Source: Mortierella sp. BCC40632
Lineage: Eukaryota; Mortierellomycota; Mortierellomycetes; Mortierellales; Mortierellaceae
Direction: 5' to 3'
DNA: 64,000 nucleotides
Assembly (NCBI GenBank): GCA_011634665.1
Contig: WAEK01000017.1
Location: forward strand, 690,001 to 754,000
Program-made: the position numbers and the translations under genes
Shown here: positions 50,586 through 60,884 of the stretch, in pieces
How the letters are laid out: each line of letters starts with the position of its first letter
How positions within the stretch are numbered: position 1 is the stretch's first letter
The notes under the pieces: model-generated
What the model was told of the DNA's origin: nothing
The model's input: the letters and a program-made list of their open reading frames with translations, nothing else
The model's database searches: none

Positions 50586-51268
50586 TTCTTTTTCTTTCGC
50601 TAGAGTGTGATCTTCTAGGTGTTTGTAGACTGGATGAGGAGGAAAGTGCTCCGAAAATAGAAGAGGGTGCTCAGGGAACTTGAGGAGAAGGTAATTGTAA
50701 GAGAGGAGCAACAGTAGGGGGATTGACGCTTCTTTTATGCGAAAGAGACCGAGTTAATCTTGACAAACATGATCCAATATCCCAAAAAAAAACAAGCTCT
50801 TCCTCCTTTCTCGCTATAAGCGGCTACAATGGACTCACTAAACATACAAAAAACAGATCCTCTTCCCAAAAAAAAAAAAAAAAAAAAAAAAGTGGATATG
50901 ACCTGCAGAGGTTTGAATAGGAAGAGTGCAGGAACAAGAGAGGATACATCTGACAAAGTCATCGGTCATTTGTGTCATCCGAGCGGAAAAATATTGGGCC
51001 ATTTGTCATTGCTCTTCTTGGCAGTAAGATATATTACAGTCCGTCATGCGCTGAAACGAAGCTGGGGGGAGTGGTGGTTGGACTACCTTAACTAGGAGGG
51101 AGGAGTGCTGTTGCGGCAGATAGAAAAAAAGGATGAATGAAAGATGCGTTTATTTTGGTGTAAATACAGGGGATATTAGAGCTTTGCCTGGATCAGGTCG
51201 CTTACATCGGGACAGAAATGTCCAAAAAAAAAAAAAAAAAAAGCAATACCAGGGACCAATTCGGGACT
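50586..51268. other. Intergenic between Ctf8 3' end and isopropylmalate synthase promoter
   Basis: Contains the synthase promoter at its left end and A runs near 50870 and 51223. No gene recognised. Confidence 0.6.
50732..50739 (-). promoter_or_regulatory. Candidate TATA box of isopropylmalate synthase
   Basis: CATAAAAG on the minus strand, about 147 bp upstream of the start codon and followed by a C/T-rich leader. Position and context fit a TATA element; there is no experimental support. Confidence 0.35.
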
Positions 51269-52019
51269 TTATACACCTCGCTTGATGACGGTAAGTCCTC
51301 TACGTTCGGCATGAATGATAGGGACAGGCATCGAATTGAATAGAATCTTTTCTCGGATGATTGCCACCGTGTCGTAGTGAACTGGATCCTGGATGTTGTT
51401 GGGTGCCAGCGGATCTAGATCTACCGAGGAACTTGTCATTGGGACTGTGTTGGCTGATGTTGTGTTTGCTATTCCCATATCTGAATCTACATTCATATGC
51501 ATTGTGTCGTCATCGTTATCATCATCGTGATCATGTTCTTCCTTTGTTGTGCTGTCTGCAGGTCCCAGTTGGCGGTTATCCTTCTGAGATGCAATCGTAG
51601 GCTGAGCGGTATCTTGATCTTGGTCCAAACTGTTCTCCTTTTTCTGCTTCTGGATCAAGAGCAAGGGTTTGGCTAGTTTTATGACTTTTCCGTCTAAACG
51701 GTGGTTCCCGATAACGAGCTGAGCTTTGACACCCTAAAAAAAAAGAGGGTTGTAGCAAGGAAATTCGCCTTTGTTAAAACAAGGGAGGGCTCGTAAAACC
51801 AGAGATTGTCTATTCGCACACATAGATCATAGTAGGGATTTCATTTACTCCATCAAGGATGGACAGTTGGCCAAGGGTGTTTCCTGCCCATGTAGAACCA
51901 TCCATCTCGATTGCGCCTTGAAACTCGAGCAGTATGGTTGCATTGGTGTCGACGCGTCTCGCAAACGCCGTTCCAGCCGAGCGTTCAGAGACCGTTGTTG
52001 GGATCGTGATCACCACCAT
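51269..52019 (-). CDS. CTF8: Ctf8, subunit of the Ctf18-RFC clamp loader
   Basis: Two exons (52019-51849 and 51733-51269) encode 211 aa. Ctf8 with Dcc1 joins Ctf18-RFC, which loads or unloads PCNA and supports sister-chromatid cohesion. The N-terminus MVVITIPTT matches the Ctf8 start (MVQI...). The core ILLEFQGAIE...WAGNTLGQL, then LVIGNHRLDGKVIKLAKPLLL, aligns with the family motif around IVGHHxLxGK. The end EKILFNSMPVPII matches the conserved KILFKTRPKPII. I chose the donor at GGA|GTAAAT because it gives an ungapped family alignment (LDGGVKAQLVIG). An acidic, Ser/Thr-rich insertion (about residues 90-165) precedes the final strand and lengthens the protein beyond the usual ~120-130 residues. 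It is divergent from the F-box gene. Confidence 0.85.
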
Positions 52020-52282
52020 CCTGAATCCACAGAGGTTGGTCAAAGGTTCCAGGAGGAGAGAAGAAAGAAAAAGAAAATGTGACTGTTGGGTTGGCCTTTG
52101 AAGCTCAGAGTAGAGACGGGTTAGAGAATCGAGGACCCTGGATGATTTGGACAATCTCACTCACTCCTTGAACGACGATACATGGAACAACCGTTGGTGT
52201 GGAGAGAACTGGGGTAGAGAGAGACACTAGAACGCATGGTGATGTGGGTTAGGGAGCGTCGTTATCCAGTGACGAGAGCCCT

Positions 52283-52316
<34 letters not shown>

Positions 52317-52712
52317 TATCACACTCTGGATAGTTGTGGTTCGTGCCCTCTCCTGGGTTGACTCACAGCGATCGTCCTGTCAGACGGCTTTGCCCAATTG
52401 GAGAGATACTGTGCTCCTGACACATGCAAAAATCAACGGGCAGTTCGTGTGTTGGTGAGTCTTGTCTATGAGTCTCGTCTGTGAGTCTCATCTCTGATTG
52501 TGGGTGGGATTGATCCTTCACAAAGTCATCCTCCTTTCCTCTCGCTCTCTCTCACTCTCTCTCTCACTCTCTGTATCCTCATCTACTCTTTCTCTCCTCC
52601 TCTCCCTCCTCATCCTACCCATCTTTCATCCCTGAATCTCTGCTCCCGGCCCCTGATCTTCCCTCATTGCCGATCTGGTCTTGTGCATCGAGATCCTTAC
52701 CATTCAACCCAC
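52020..52712. promoter_or_regulatory. Divergent intergenic region, CTF8 / F-box
   Basis: Holds a GA microsatellite (52281-52312) and a strongly C/T-rich leader (52530-52690) before the F-box start codon. Both promoters must lie in this ~690 bp. No TATA box was assigned. Confidence 0.5.
52281..52312. repeat. (GA)n microsatellite
   Basis: A GA dinucleotide run in the CTF8/F-box intergenic region. Confidence 0.88.
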
Positions 52713-55033
52713 ATGTCTGCTCAAGCCTTACGTCCAACGAGCTGGTCTCAACTCGCCCCTGAGATTGTTCTCCATATCCTTTCCTACCTAGACTACCAAG
52801 AGAGCTCCTCCTACCTCTTACCCATTCTCACTCTCTGCAAGCCCTGGGCTCGACTTGCCTTGACCCTTCTCTATGAGCAGCCCGTCATCCCTTTTCAGAA
52901 TTGCAATGCCTTCCTTTGGACCCTTAGGCTCCAGGACCGTCTCGATATCAGTCGAGAGCCGATTTGGTACCCGAGCGATGCCTCAGGAGGTCATGGTGCC
53001 CATGACCCTGCAGCAGAGGCTCAGTTGGGAGTAGACTACCGCCATTTGGTCAAGAAGCCCTGTCGACTTGTCTGCACCAATATCTTGTCCAGACAGGATC
53101 TGACCCTACTTTGGGACCTAGAGAGCATCCTCTGGACTGTGCCTGCCTTTAAACCCTCCCCTACTTCGGGATTGTCGTCAGGGGCAAGCACACCCAAGCC
53201 AGCCTCATTTTCGACACTGTCATCCAGCTCGCCCACAGGCTCAGAGTCAGGGACAGCCTCCAGCTCGCCAGAATTGACTCATCGAGATCCCTTCCAGCCC
53301 GCTCCAGTCACGACCAGCCCTCCCACATCTCCCCCACAATCGGCACGGGCCGGTACACCAGGTTCAGCAAGAGCTGTCTTGGTACGAAGACCCAAGCGAT
53401 CAACTCCTCCACCAGGACCTGTTGTTATCCTTCTGGATATCTCGTATGTTATCAACGATGTTGTGTATCAAATGTTGAGCGATGTTGTCGGAATGAGACT
53501 TTATCGACTCGACTACAAGTGGATTCTCAACATCCCGCTCCAAGATCTGGTCAGTTCACATCTTGGGTTTATCAAGGTTCTCTCGCTGACAAGACCACCC
53601 ACCCGTGCAGGAGAGCTTTTGTATGTCGCACGACTGATCCAAGACGCGAGAGCATTGGACCCAAGGGTGGGAATTCACACCTTGAAATTGGACCAATGTC
53701 AAGCTGCAGGAACCACCGTACTTAAGGCGTTTGCTCAAGGATGTGGGTCAGCATTGACGACACTCGAGATTAGACAGCATGTCGTTATCCGTCCACAAGG
53801 AGGTGATCTTGCAGCTTTCCCTGTGGACTCTCCCTCTGACACAAGTCCTAGAATTCCCTCATCAGGAACAATGGGTACTCCTTGCCCGGATACAGTCGCT
53901 CAAGACAGGAGGCTCCAGCCAAATGAACAGTGTGTTCGTTGCGGAAATGTCGAGCAACGGCTTCCAGGAGACCAAAGCCAGCTGCCTGTGTTGCCTACTC
54001 CAGGTAATCTGGATCAGACATTCCACGGCCTTGGTCTCTCAGAAGGAGCATCAGAGGCTAGTACTGCAACCGAGGTTGCCGCGTCACCAGTGTCCGAGAA
54101 CGAACTGACCAATGTGGACCAAGAGGCAAGGATAGATCTTGCTCTCGCCGAATTCTCACAACACTGCCCTAAACTTGAACGGTTGCGGTTGTGCAATGTT
54201 ACTTATTTATCGGATGAGTCTCTAGTGGGCTTTATCCCAACTTCCGAGTCTCACAGGGGACTGGGCCAACATCAACCAGGTCTTCGAGAGATCGAGTTGC
54301 AGGATTCGTACTATGGTTCGCGTTTCACGATTGAGGGGCTGTTGGCTCTATGTGGACCCAACCTTGAGGAATTGGTGGTGGATCGAAAGTCTTGTTGGCG
54401 TGTTCGTGGAACGTCCAGCAGCAGCAGCAACACGGTCTCACCGCTTTGTAAGCCATGTTCACAGGAAGTGGCCGCTAAAATCGCAAGAGAGGCCAGTATG
54501 ACCACGGGCGATCGGATTGTTTTTGGGATGTTGGAAAAGCAATCCAAACGCGTGGCTGCCTTGCAGGGACGTGAGACTAGAGCAGCCTCTGTCGGAGTCA
54601 TGACTCCAACATCCAAATGGCGACTCAAGAAATTGGTGTTGAACGAACATTGGGTCACTGCTGAAGCCACGCGAGAGCTGATCACTAGCTGGAATTCGAC
54701 CCTGACAACACTTTCTCTCAGAATATGCTTCTGCCCGATCGAGGTATGGATCCAATCTTCTGGAAGTCTCGATCTGTCGTTTGCGACTGCATTTTGAGTA
54801 CTCAACAGACGACACGTTTTTTTTTTTTTTTTTAGGAATTGGCAGAGGCTCTGATGCCCAAGATTGTATCTGTTGCAGCACTCGAGTCTCTCACGCTCTC
54901 GTTAGTGTGGGTACGATCCGATGATCCTGTTCTTGATAACCTTGTCGATAGGCTCTTCAAGGCCCATGTCAATCTTGGATATATCGAAATCAACAGGCGT
55001 ATGTGGCATAAGCAGGATCAATTCGTACTCTAA
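52713..55033 (+). CDS. F-box protein with leucine-rich-type repeats
   Basis: Two exons (52713-54743, 54836-55033) encode 742 aa. F-box proteins are substrate receptors of SCF (Skp1-Cullin-F-box) ubiquitin ligases. The F-box lies at about residues 10-50 (SWSQLAPEIVLHILSYLDYQ...LLYEQPVI). It is followed by Ser/Pro-rich linkers and regions with leucine-repeat spacing (LKVLSLTRPPTR-like, HTLKLDQCQAAGTTVLKAFA, LERLRLCNVTYLSDESLVGF, LREIELQDSYYGSRFTIEGL), ending with LTLSLVWVRSD. A CPxC-like segment (NEQCVRCGNVEQRLPG) sits in an inter-repeat loop. The start is the first ATG of the F-box-containing frame that does not include the low-complexity SLSLTLSLT leader; an in-frame upstream ATG at 52500 would add 71 residues. 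Substrates cannot be deduced. Confidence 0.85.
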
Positions 55034-55350
55034 TCAGCGGGCATTTGTAGATCCTTCCTTCCTTCTCAGGCAAACCCAAAGCAGAAAAAGAAAAGAAAGC
55101 AAAAAGCGTGCCGTTCTGTGTCCCACCCCTTCTCTGTATTTTCTTTCCATACCATTGTCTACAGTCAGTGGAGAGAATTTCCTTCATGAAAACCCAAACG
55201 GTTATTATACCCCTCTCCCATCCTCAAACCATCTCACAGCCATGATCTGATTGTGGAGCATGGTACTGTGATCTGGCCAGGTCTAGTCTTGTGTATGCAA
55301 TAGTAAAAAAAAAAAAAAGGGAAGAACAAAGAAAATAAGAATAACCGCGG
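55034..55350. other. Convergent 3' region between F-box and YIH1 genes
   Basis: About 320 bp of 3' flanking sequence with an A run near 55305. Nothing else was recognised. Confidence 0.6.
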
Positions 55351-56621
55351 TCACTTCCTCTTGTCGTTCCTGTGGCCTCCTTTCTTCTTTTTATCAGACG
55401 ATGATCCCGCATCGCCTTGTTTGATGTATCCGCAATCGTCCAGTAGCTGCCTTGCTGCATTGTTAATGTGTTTGAACCGATCTGCGCTCAATGGGATGCC
55501 TCCATACCATCTATAAAGTTGAGTGATTCCGAGAAAGCGACGCGTTAAACACTCAGGAACAAAGAAAGGATCGCGCTAAAGTTCGAGTTGCATTTTTTTT
55601 TTTTTTTTACCTGGATACGACAACAATAACGTTTTTTACGTCAAGGATGGTCATCAAGTGTAGTAACCTGCTTCCAGCTGCTGTTTCTCCATCATCATCA
55701 TTATCTATTAGGGATTGTATTTGAGTGTCAGTTTGCGGACCAAATAGAATTCATCGTAAAAAAAAAAAAAAATCCGAGACACTTGCCTTGAGCAATGGTC
55801 CCATTCTCGTTCTCAATTCGAAATGCCATGATGTTATGCGTTGCCTTGATCACCTTCTTGTTCTCCTGCTTGAGCTGCTGGATCATCCAGGGAGCATGAC
55901 TCGCTTGCGTGATCGGTGCCAGGTGTGCAACAAAGACACTCTTTCGGTCAACAATCGGGGCGCCGGTCTTGATCTGGAACGTGGGTGCATCAGCTCCAAC
56001 AAGGACACTCCGTATCCTATGTCCATCAGTGGAGAGGTTAGGGACAGTCGAAGGTGAGGAAGGATCTTGTTGTTCGTCCGAGGCAAAGTAATCGGTTGTT
56101 GTCTTGTTCAATGTCTCTGCAACGTCGTCATCTACATCCTTGTCACTCGCTGAACCAGATTGTGTGCGAGAGCCAGAAGCCTGCTCCTGTTGTTCCAGTT
56201 GTTCGAGATAAGATCGAAGCCATTCAATCCACGAAAACACAATAACTTCACCCGGAACAAAGCAACTTTCGAGGCCCTGGCCAATCTCTTGGACATGAGT
56301 GTCTGTCAGGCGCAAGGTGCCATAGTAGATACTCACAATCTCATGCAAGGGCGGTGTGGAAACATTGGACTCTGGATAACCTGTTGGGAAGTAGACCTTG
56401 AGTTCTAGTTCTTTTCGGTTGTTGATATGATGGCTTCCACCGCCGTTGCTGACTTCTACTGTTGGGTCGTGGTCAAAGTCGGGTTCTTCAAGCGAAACTT
56501 TGAGAGCGTAGATGGCAGCACCGTTGTTGAGAGAGGATTCGGAAGGGAGATGATAGAATGCGGAAGGGCCGTAGATAGAGACGATCGCAAGGGTTTCTTC
56601 CTCCAATGCAGAATTGTCCAT
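55351..56621 (-). CDS. YIH1: Yih1/IMPACT family protein (RWD plus UPF0029 domain)
   Basis: Three exons (56621-55787, 55704-55611, 55510-55351) encode 362 aa. Yih1/IMPACT binds Gcn1 and actin and restrains Gcn2, the eIF2-alpha kinase of amino-acid starvation signalling. The RWD domain spans about residues 1-140 (LEEETLAIVSIYG, LKVYFPTGYPE, with terminal helices around FSWIEWLRSYLEQLEQQ). A Ser/Thr/Asp-rich linker follows, then the IMPACT domain with TFQIKTGAPIVDRKSVFVAH, KATHNIMAFRI, QDNDDDGETAAGSRLLHL, VVVSRWYGGI and DRFKHINNAAR. The tail is basic (KKKKGGHRNDKRK). Intron 1 uses a GC donor (CAAG|GCAAGT), required to keep QDNDDDGE in frame. The protein is longer than yeast Yih1 because of the linker. 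Confidence 0.92.
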
Positions 56622-57285
56622 TGGAAGAGCAGAGTGGCGTGGGAAAAAGAGAGAAAGAGTGAGAGAGAGAGAAAGAGGAAGAGAGAAAGAGAGAATAGGT
56701 GGATGGATGTGTCCAGGTAAGAGGAATGAGAATGCTATTTCATGGGTCGGACCACATCAGGAACGACTCGGGCTCAGTCGGTGGACTGGGCGCGTTCCTA
56801 CTGCTTAACACTCACTGGAGCGAAAGGACTCTTCAAAGTCCAAGCCACTTCAGTCTCCAAAAAAATTTTCGGACGACAAAACAGGATGCGCGATGCATTG
56901 ATGGGGATCCTTCTCTTCTCCATTCATCGTCTTTCAAATAGTGAGGAAGGTGCGTCTCATCATCGTCTGAGGCGGCAGTCTTTCAGAAAAGCGCAGGACA
57001 AAAAGAGTGGCGACCAATAGAGACCAGGGCCAGAAATAGGAAAAGAAAAGAGAAAGAGAGAGAAAAGCAAGAGCAGTGTCTACATCTTGCAGTGAAGATC
57101 TTGAGAGAGAGAGAGAAACCAGCTCATCTTGGTCTGGATGCAACGCTTTTCAAACTTCGCCCACTGACAACTTGTCTCATCATCCAACATCACTCACATG
57201 AACAAATTATTATAGATTCCTTTTCGAGCCAAGAAAAACAATCTAATTATTTGAAAGGCTTTACCCCCCACCGTAACGCACCACC
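56622..57285. promoter_or_regulatory. Divergent intergenic region, YIH1 / eS31
   Basis: About 660 bp with purine-rich (GA) leader sequence next to YIH1 (56640-56695) and an AT-rich segment before the eS31 gene. No TATA box was confidently assigned. Confidence 0.5.
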
Positions 57286-57956
57286 ATGCAATACTTTGTC
57301 AAGTCCCTTTCTGGCCAGACCTTGGCCTTCAGCGCCCAGTCCGGCGAGAGCGTCAGCCATGTCATGGCCATGATCCAGGAGCGTGAGGGTAATGACGATA
57401 ATATCCCTTTTACTCAATCTATGCCCCTTTTTGACTCTCTTTCCTCCAGCAATCAGACGCCTTTCGATTTATGAGAAGGTTGCCTCTCAGGAACCATGTT
57501 TGATCTCTGAAGACTGACCAGGAGCCTTTACCTCTCTTTTACTCAACAACCTACATGGATCCCGGATTATCCCATTTTCTTTTTTAAACAGGCGTCTCTG
57601 CCGCCTCTCAGCGCCTCTCGTTCGCTGGCAAGACTCTTTCGTCCGAGATGCTCTTGGCCGATATCCCCGCCATGTCGACCTTGGATCTCAACGTCGATCT
57701 TTTGGGAGGTGCCAAGAAGCGCAAAAAAAAGACCTACACCACCCCCAAGAAGATCAAGCACAAGAAGAGAAAGGTCAAGTTGGCCGTTCTCAAGTTCTAC
57801 CAGGTTGATGGCAACGGCAAGATCACCCGTCTTCGTCGTGAGTGCCCCTCCGAGACCTGCGGTGCTGGTGTCTTCATGGCCTGGCACCACGACCGCCAGT
57901 ACTGCGGTCGCTGCGGTCTTACCTACGTCTTCAAGAAGGAGGGCGAGACTGCTTAA
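57286..57956 (+). CDS. RPS31: Ubiquitin-like protein fused to ribosomal protein eS31 (S27a)
   Basis: Two exons (57286-57388, 57592-57956) encode 155 aa. Residues 1-74 form a ubiquitin-like domain ending in GG. Residues 75-155 are ribosomal protein eS31 of the small subunit, with a basic [20 protein letters not shown] stretch and a zinc motif C-x4-C-x14-C-x2-C (CPSETC...CGRC). The ribosomal half is conserved. The ubiquitin half is strongly diverged: K6 and K48 remain, but K11, K27, K29 and K33 are Q, M, M and R; the K63 region is shortened by two residues; Ile44 of the hydrophobic patch is Ser; and the tail is VDLLGG instead of LRLRGG. The start ACCATG context is good. It is probably cleaved after GG by ubiquitin hydrolases; whether the released domain is conjugated is doubtful. 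Confidence 0.95.
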
Positions 57957-58524
57957 AGCAGACTCTTTTTTTTGCTCCCCTGAGAATCTCGCAAGGGAAA
58001 AGATAATTCTTCAATATTTGAAGTCTTGTCTTTTGTTGAAAGGTCAAGGGCTTTCTTTTGGTTGCATTTGTGCATAGTACAGAGGCGATAATAAAGAAAG
58101 AGGGACTTGACAAAGAAAAAAAAAAAACCAACTTTGCTATTGTTTTGTATGTTCTGGTTGTTCTTTTCTAGCATTCCCGAGATTCAGGTGGTCTGGGGTA
58201 GGGGGAGAGGTCCAAATATACAGTTTTTTTCCTTTATCATTATATGCTACCGGAGTACTAAAATGCTAGGTGCTCGTGCTTTTGGTCTGCTTTCTTCAGT
58301 CGACCGACTCTAGTTAACTTTTTCTTATTTTTTTTTTCTTTTTTCTTCTTTTTTTGTTTTGTTCCTTCAGTCCTCATGATCCTAAGAAATGGGCTGGCTC
58401 ATTTACCACCAAGCAACAATATGTGTGTAAAGATAGCTTCCATGATAATCCTGCTCAGCTTTTTTTTTTTCTTTCGGGTATCACACCAAAGGCCATCCAT
58501 ACTATCACGGGCTAGTCAGACTCT
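57957..58524. other. Convergent 3' region between eS31 and prohibitin
   Basis: T/A-rich 3' flanks, with A and T runs near 58117, 58330 and 58460. No gene recognised. Confidence 0.6.
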
Positions 58525-60243
58525 TTAAACGGGAACGTTCAAGAGCATGTTGTTGCCCTTCTGGTTAGGGAGGTAGGTGACATTCTTGGCGTGTGCCAAT
58601 GTACCAGCAATATCCTTGGAGGCCTCAATGCGACGGAGCTCAATGAGACCGACACCGGCCTTCTCCAATGATGCAGAAATAACCTCAGCAGCGTGGCTAT
58701 AGAAATTAAAGGGAGAGGTGTAGAGCACAATCAGGGTCAATATACAGTTTTTTCCTCCGATAACTACAAGCATCTGTCAAAGCAAATCTCGCAGATTGGA
58801 CTTACGCTTCACCCTCGGCTCTGATAATAGCGGCGTTCTTCTCCTGCTCAGCCTTCTCGACAATGAACTTGGCGCGTTCTAGTGTCATAGTTTTAAGAGT
58901 GAAGAAGGGTAGTACGAGTTAGTCTCCAGAGTCTAATACTTACTGGGAGTCTTTTCACCAGTGATATTCTAAATCAACATGACATACCGGCTTCCTGCTG
59001 AGCGATCTGCTTCTGCTCGACGGCGTTGGTGAAATCGCGACCGAAGGTCATGGTCGTCTAGATCCAGATGATAGAGGATTCAAGAATAAAGTAGAAAAAC
59101 TGGTTTAGCTTGTTGTTGTTGCATCAATGGAGCTTAAACAACAGCAACAGAGTATTGCCCACTTACGATGGAAACATCCTCGAGCTCGATGTGGAACTCA
59201 CGGGCTCGCTTAGCAAGATCCTCACGAATCTTGGAGGAGACGAGCTCACGCTGAGTGATCAACTCACCAGCATCGAATTGGGCGACGATCGACTTCAACA
59301 CTTCGTTACCGATCGAGGGCAAGACACGCTCGTCATAGTCAAGACCGAGTCCCTGATAGATCTGAGAAAGGTTCTTGACATCGGGGCGGTGGAGAACACG
59401 GAGCGACAAGGTGACCATCTGCATATCCTTCGATCCTGTTGTCGTTGAGATGTTGCGGGGCTTGGTGCGGACGTCGAACTGGATAGCCCTCTGCAACCAA
59501 GGGATCAAGAAGTGTGTGCCCTCACCCACGGGCTTAGGCTTGACTCCCTCCAATCTGTCAAAGATAACGGCGCGGTAACCTCCCTGAACTATCAAAGGGT
59601 TGAAAATGGAGTGAAGGTTTGAGTGACACGATCGGATCGGATCAGGGCGGGGAGGGTATGGGAGTGCCCTGTCGGACGGAAGCAAGGGCTGTATCGATCA
59701 AGTCGTTTTCGCCGAGCAGGCGATCCTTTCCAAAGATTTGTCCATTTGATTTGCAGCCAAAGTCGTTGGTACTGGCACCACAAAGGGTCAACAGGGAGGG
59801 GGGAGGGGGTTGCAATAGTGAAAGGGGCTGTAGCCGGAGTGTCTCCGGGCCTTCCTTTGTTATGACAAGGGGAATAAATACTGGTGTCCATTGCTCATTG
59901 AGATGTCCGGGGCTAGATCCGATATACTCCGTCGTGTCCGTGCTTTCGGAATTAAAACGTCTGGCTCATGAAGCGATTGTCGGATAACAGCAGTGTCGTG
60001 ACCAAGAGTGTCATTTGTTGGCGACAGTCCGGTAATTGTGGATCTGACGGGAATGAATCGACTGATCCTCGTTGTCCTGACATAACAGAGCACAGGAAAG
60101 CCTAGCACGAGACTAACAAACCAGGGCGACCCCAAAATTTCACAGCAAATGTTCTTACCATCGTACATCGAGTACTGCAAGAAGGAGACGGCAGCACCGA
60201 CAGGGATGGCAATCTTGGAGACTGTGCTGAGGATTGCAGACAT
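58525..60243 (-). CDS. PHB1: Prohibitin-1
   Basis: Five exons (60243-60159, 59588-59167, 59057-58988, 58878-58806, 58696-58525) encode 273 aa. With Phb2 it forms the ring complex of the mitochondrial inner membrane that stabilises respiratory subunits and m-AAA protease. The N-terminal hydrophobic segment ([12 protein letters not shown]) is the membrane anchor. The PHB domain runs through [59 protein letters not shown] and [22 protein letters not shown] long helical region ([23 protein letters not shown]) precedes the tail [20 protein letters not shown]. Length and every motif agree with Phb1. Intron 1 is 570 bp. The gene lies head-to-tail with bleomycin hydrolase, 195 bp apart. Confidence 0.97.
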
Positions 60244-60438
60244 GGTGAGTGGAGATCGTGTGGGTGGAGGAGGAGAAGGAAAGGAGAGGATAAATGGGAG
60301 CTCTCGAGAAAGCAAGTCCCCTTTCTCTTCCTCAGCGTTCCTCTCAGTCTCGGGTCCCAAAATGGTGTTTTGCCATGATCCACCCTTAAGTCAGATGTTT
60401 TATTGTCCTGTCCTCTCTATTCTACTTTTTTGACTCTT

Positions 60439-60848
60439 TCACGCCAATGCACCCATGGGGTCATAGGCAGGCAGGACATTGACTTGCTGCTCGAGCACAT
60501 CCAGGTACTCTTGAGGGACAATGTCCTTTTCAAGCACAATCTGGTAGACAAATTCGCTGAACCAAGCATCGCTCATCGTCAGATAGCCCTTGTCACCTCC
60601 AACATCTCCCCAGCTGTTCTCAACGCGCCAGCGGATAGGCTTGCCACTTTCGTCCAAATGAACACCTGTAAAGACCATCGCATGGGTCATCAAGCTCTCG
60701 CCATGAATCAGTCGCTCAGCCTTGTTCATGGTAAACTTGACGTTGAAGGCGAGATCATATTGGAAGACCTTGGGATCGAGAATACCACTTTCCCGATGCA
60801 TGTACTTTCCAACGTCTGCACCGAACCAGACCTATTCCGCGCAATAGA

Positions 60849-60884
<36 letters not shown>

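Noticed and set aside
50586..50711. N-terminal extension of isopropylmalate synthase starting MLLSYNYLLLKF
   Set aside because: The first codon at 50711 is TTG rather than ATG and the segment is not typical of a mitochondrial presequence, so the ATG at 50585 was kept.
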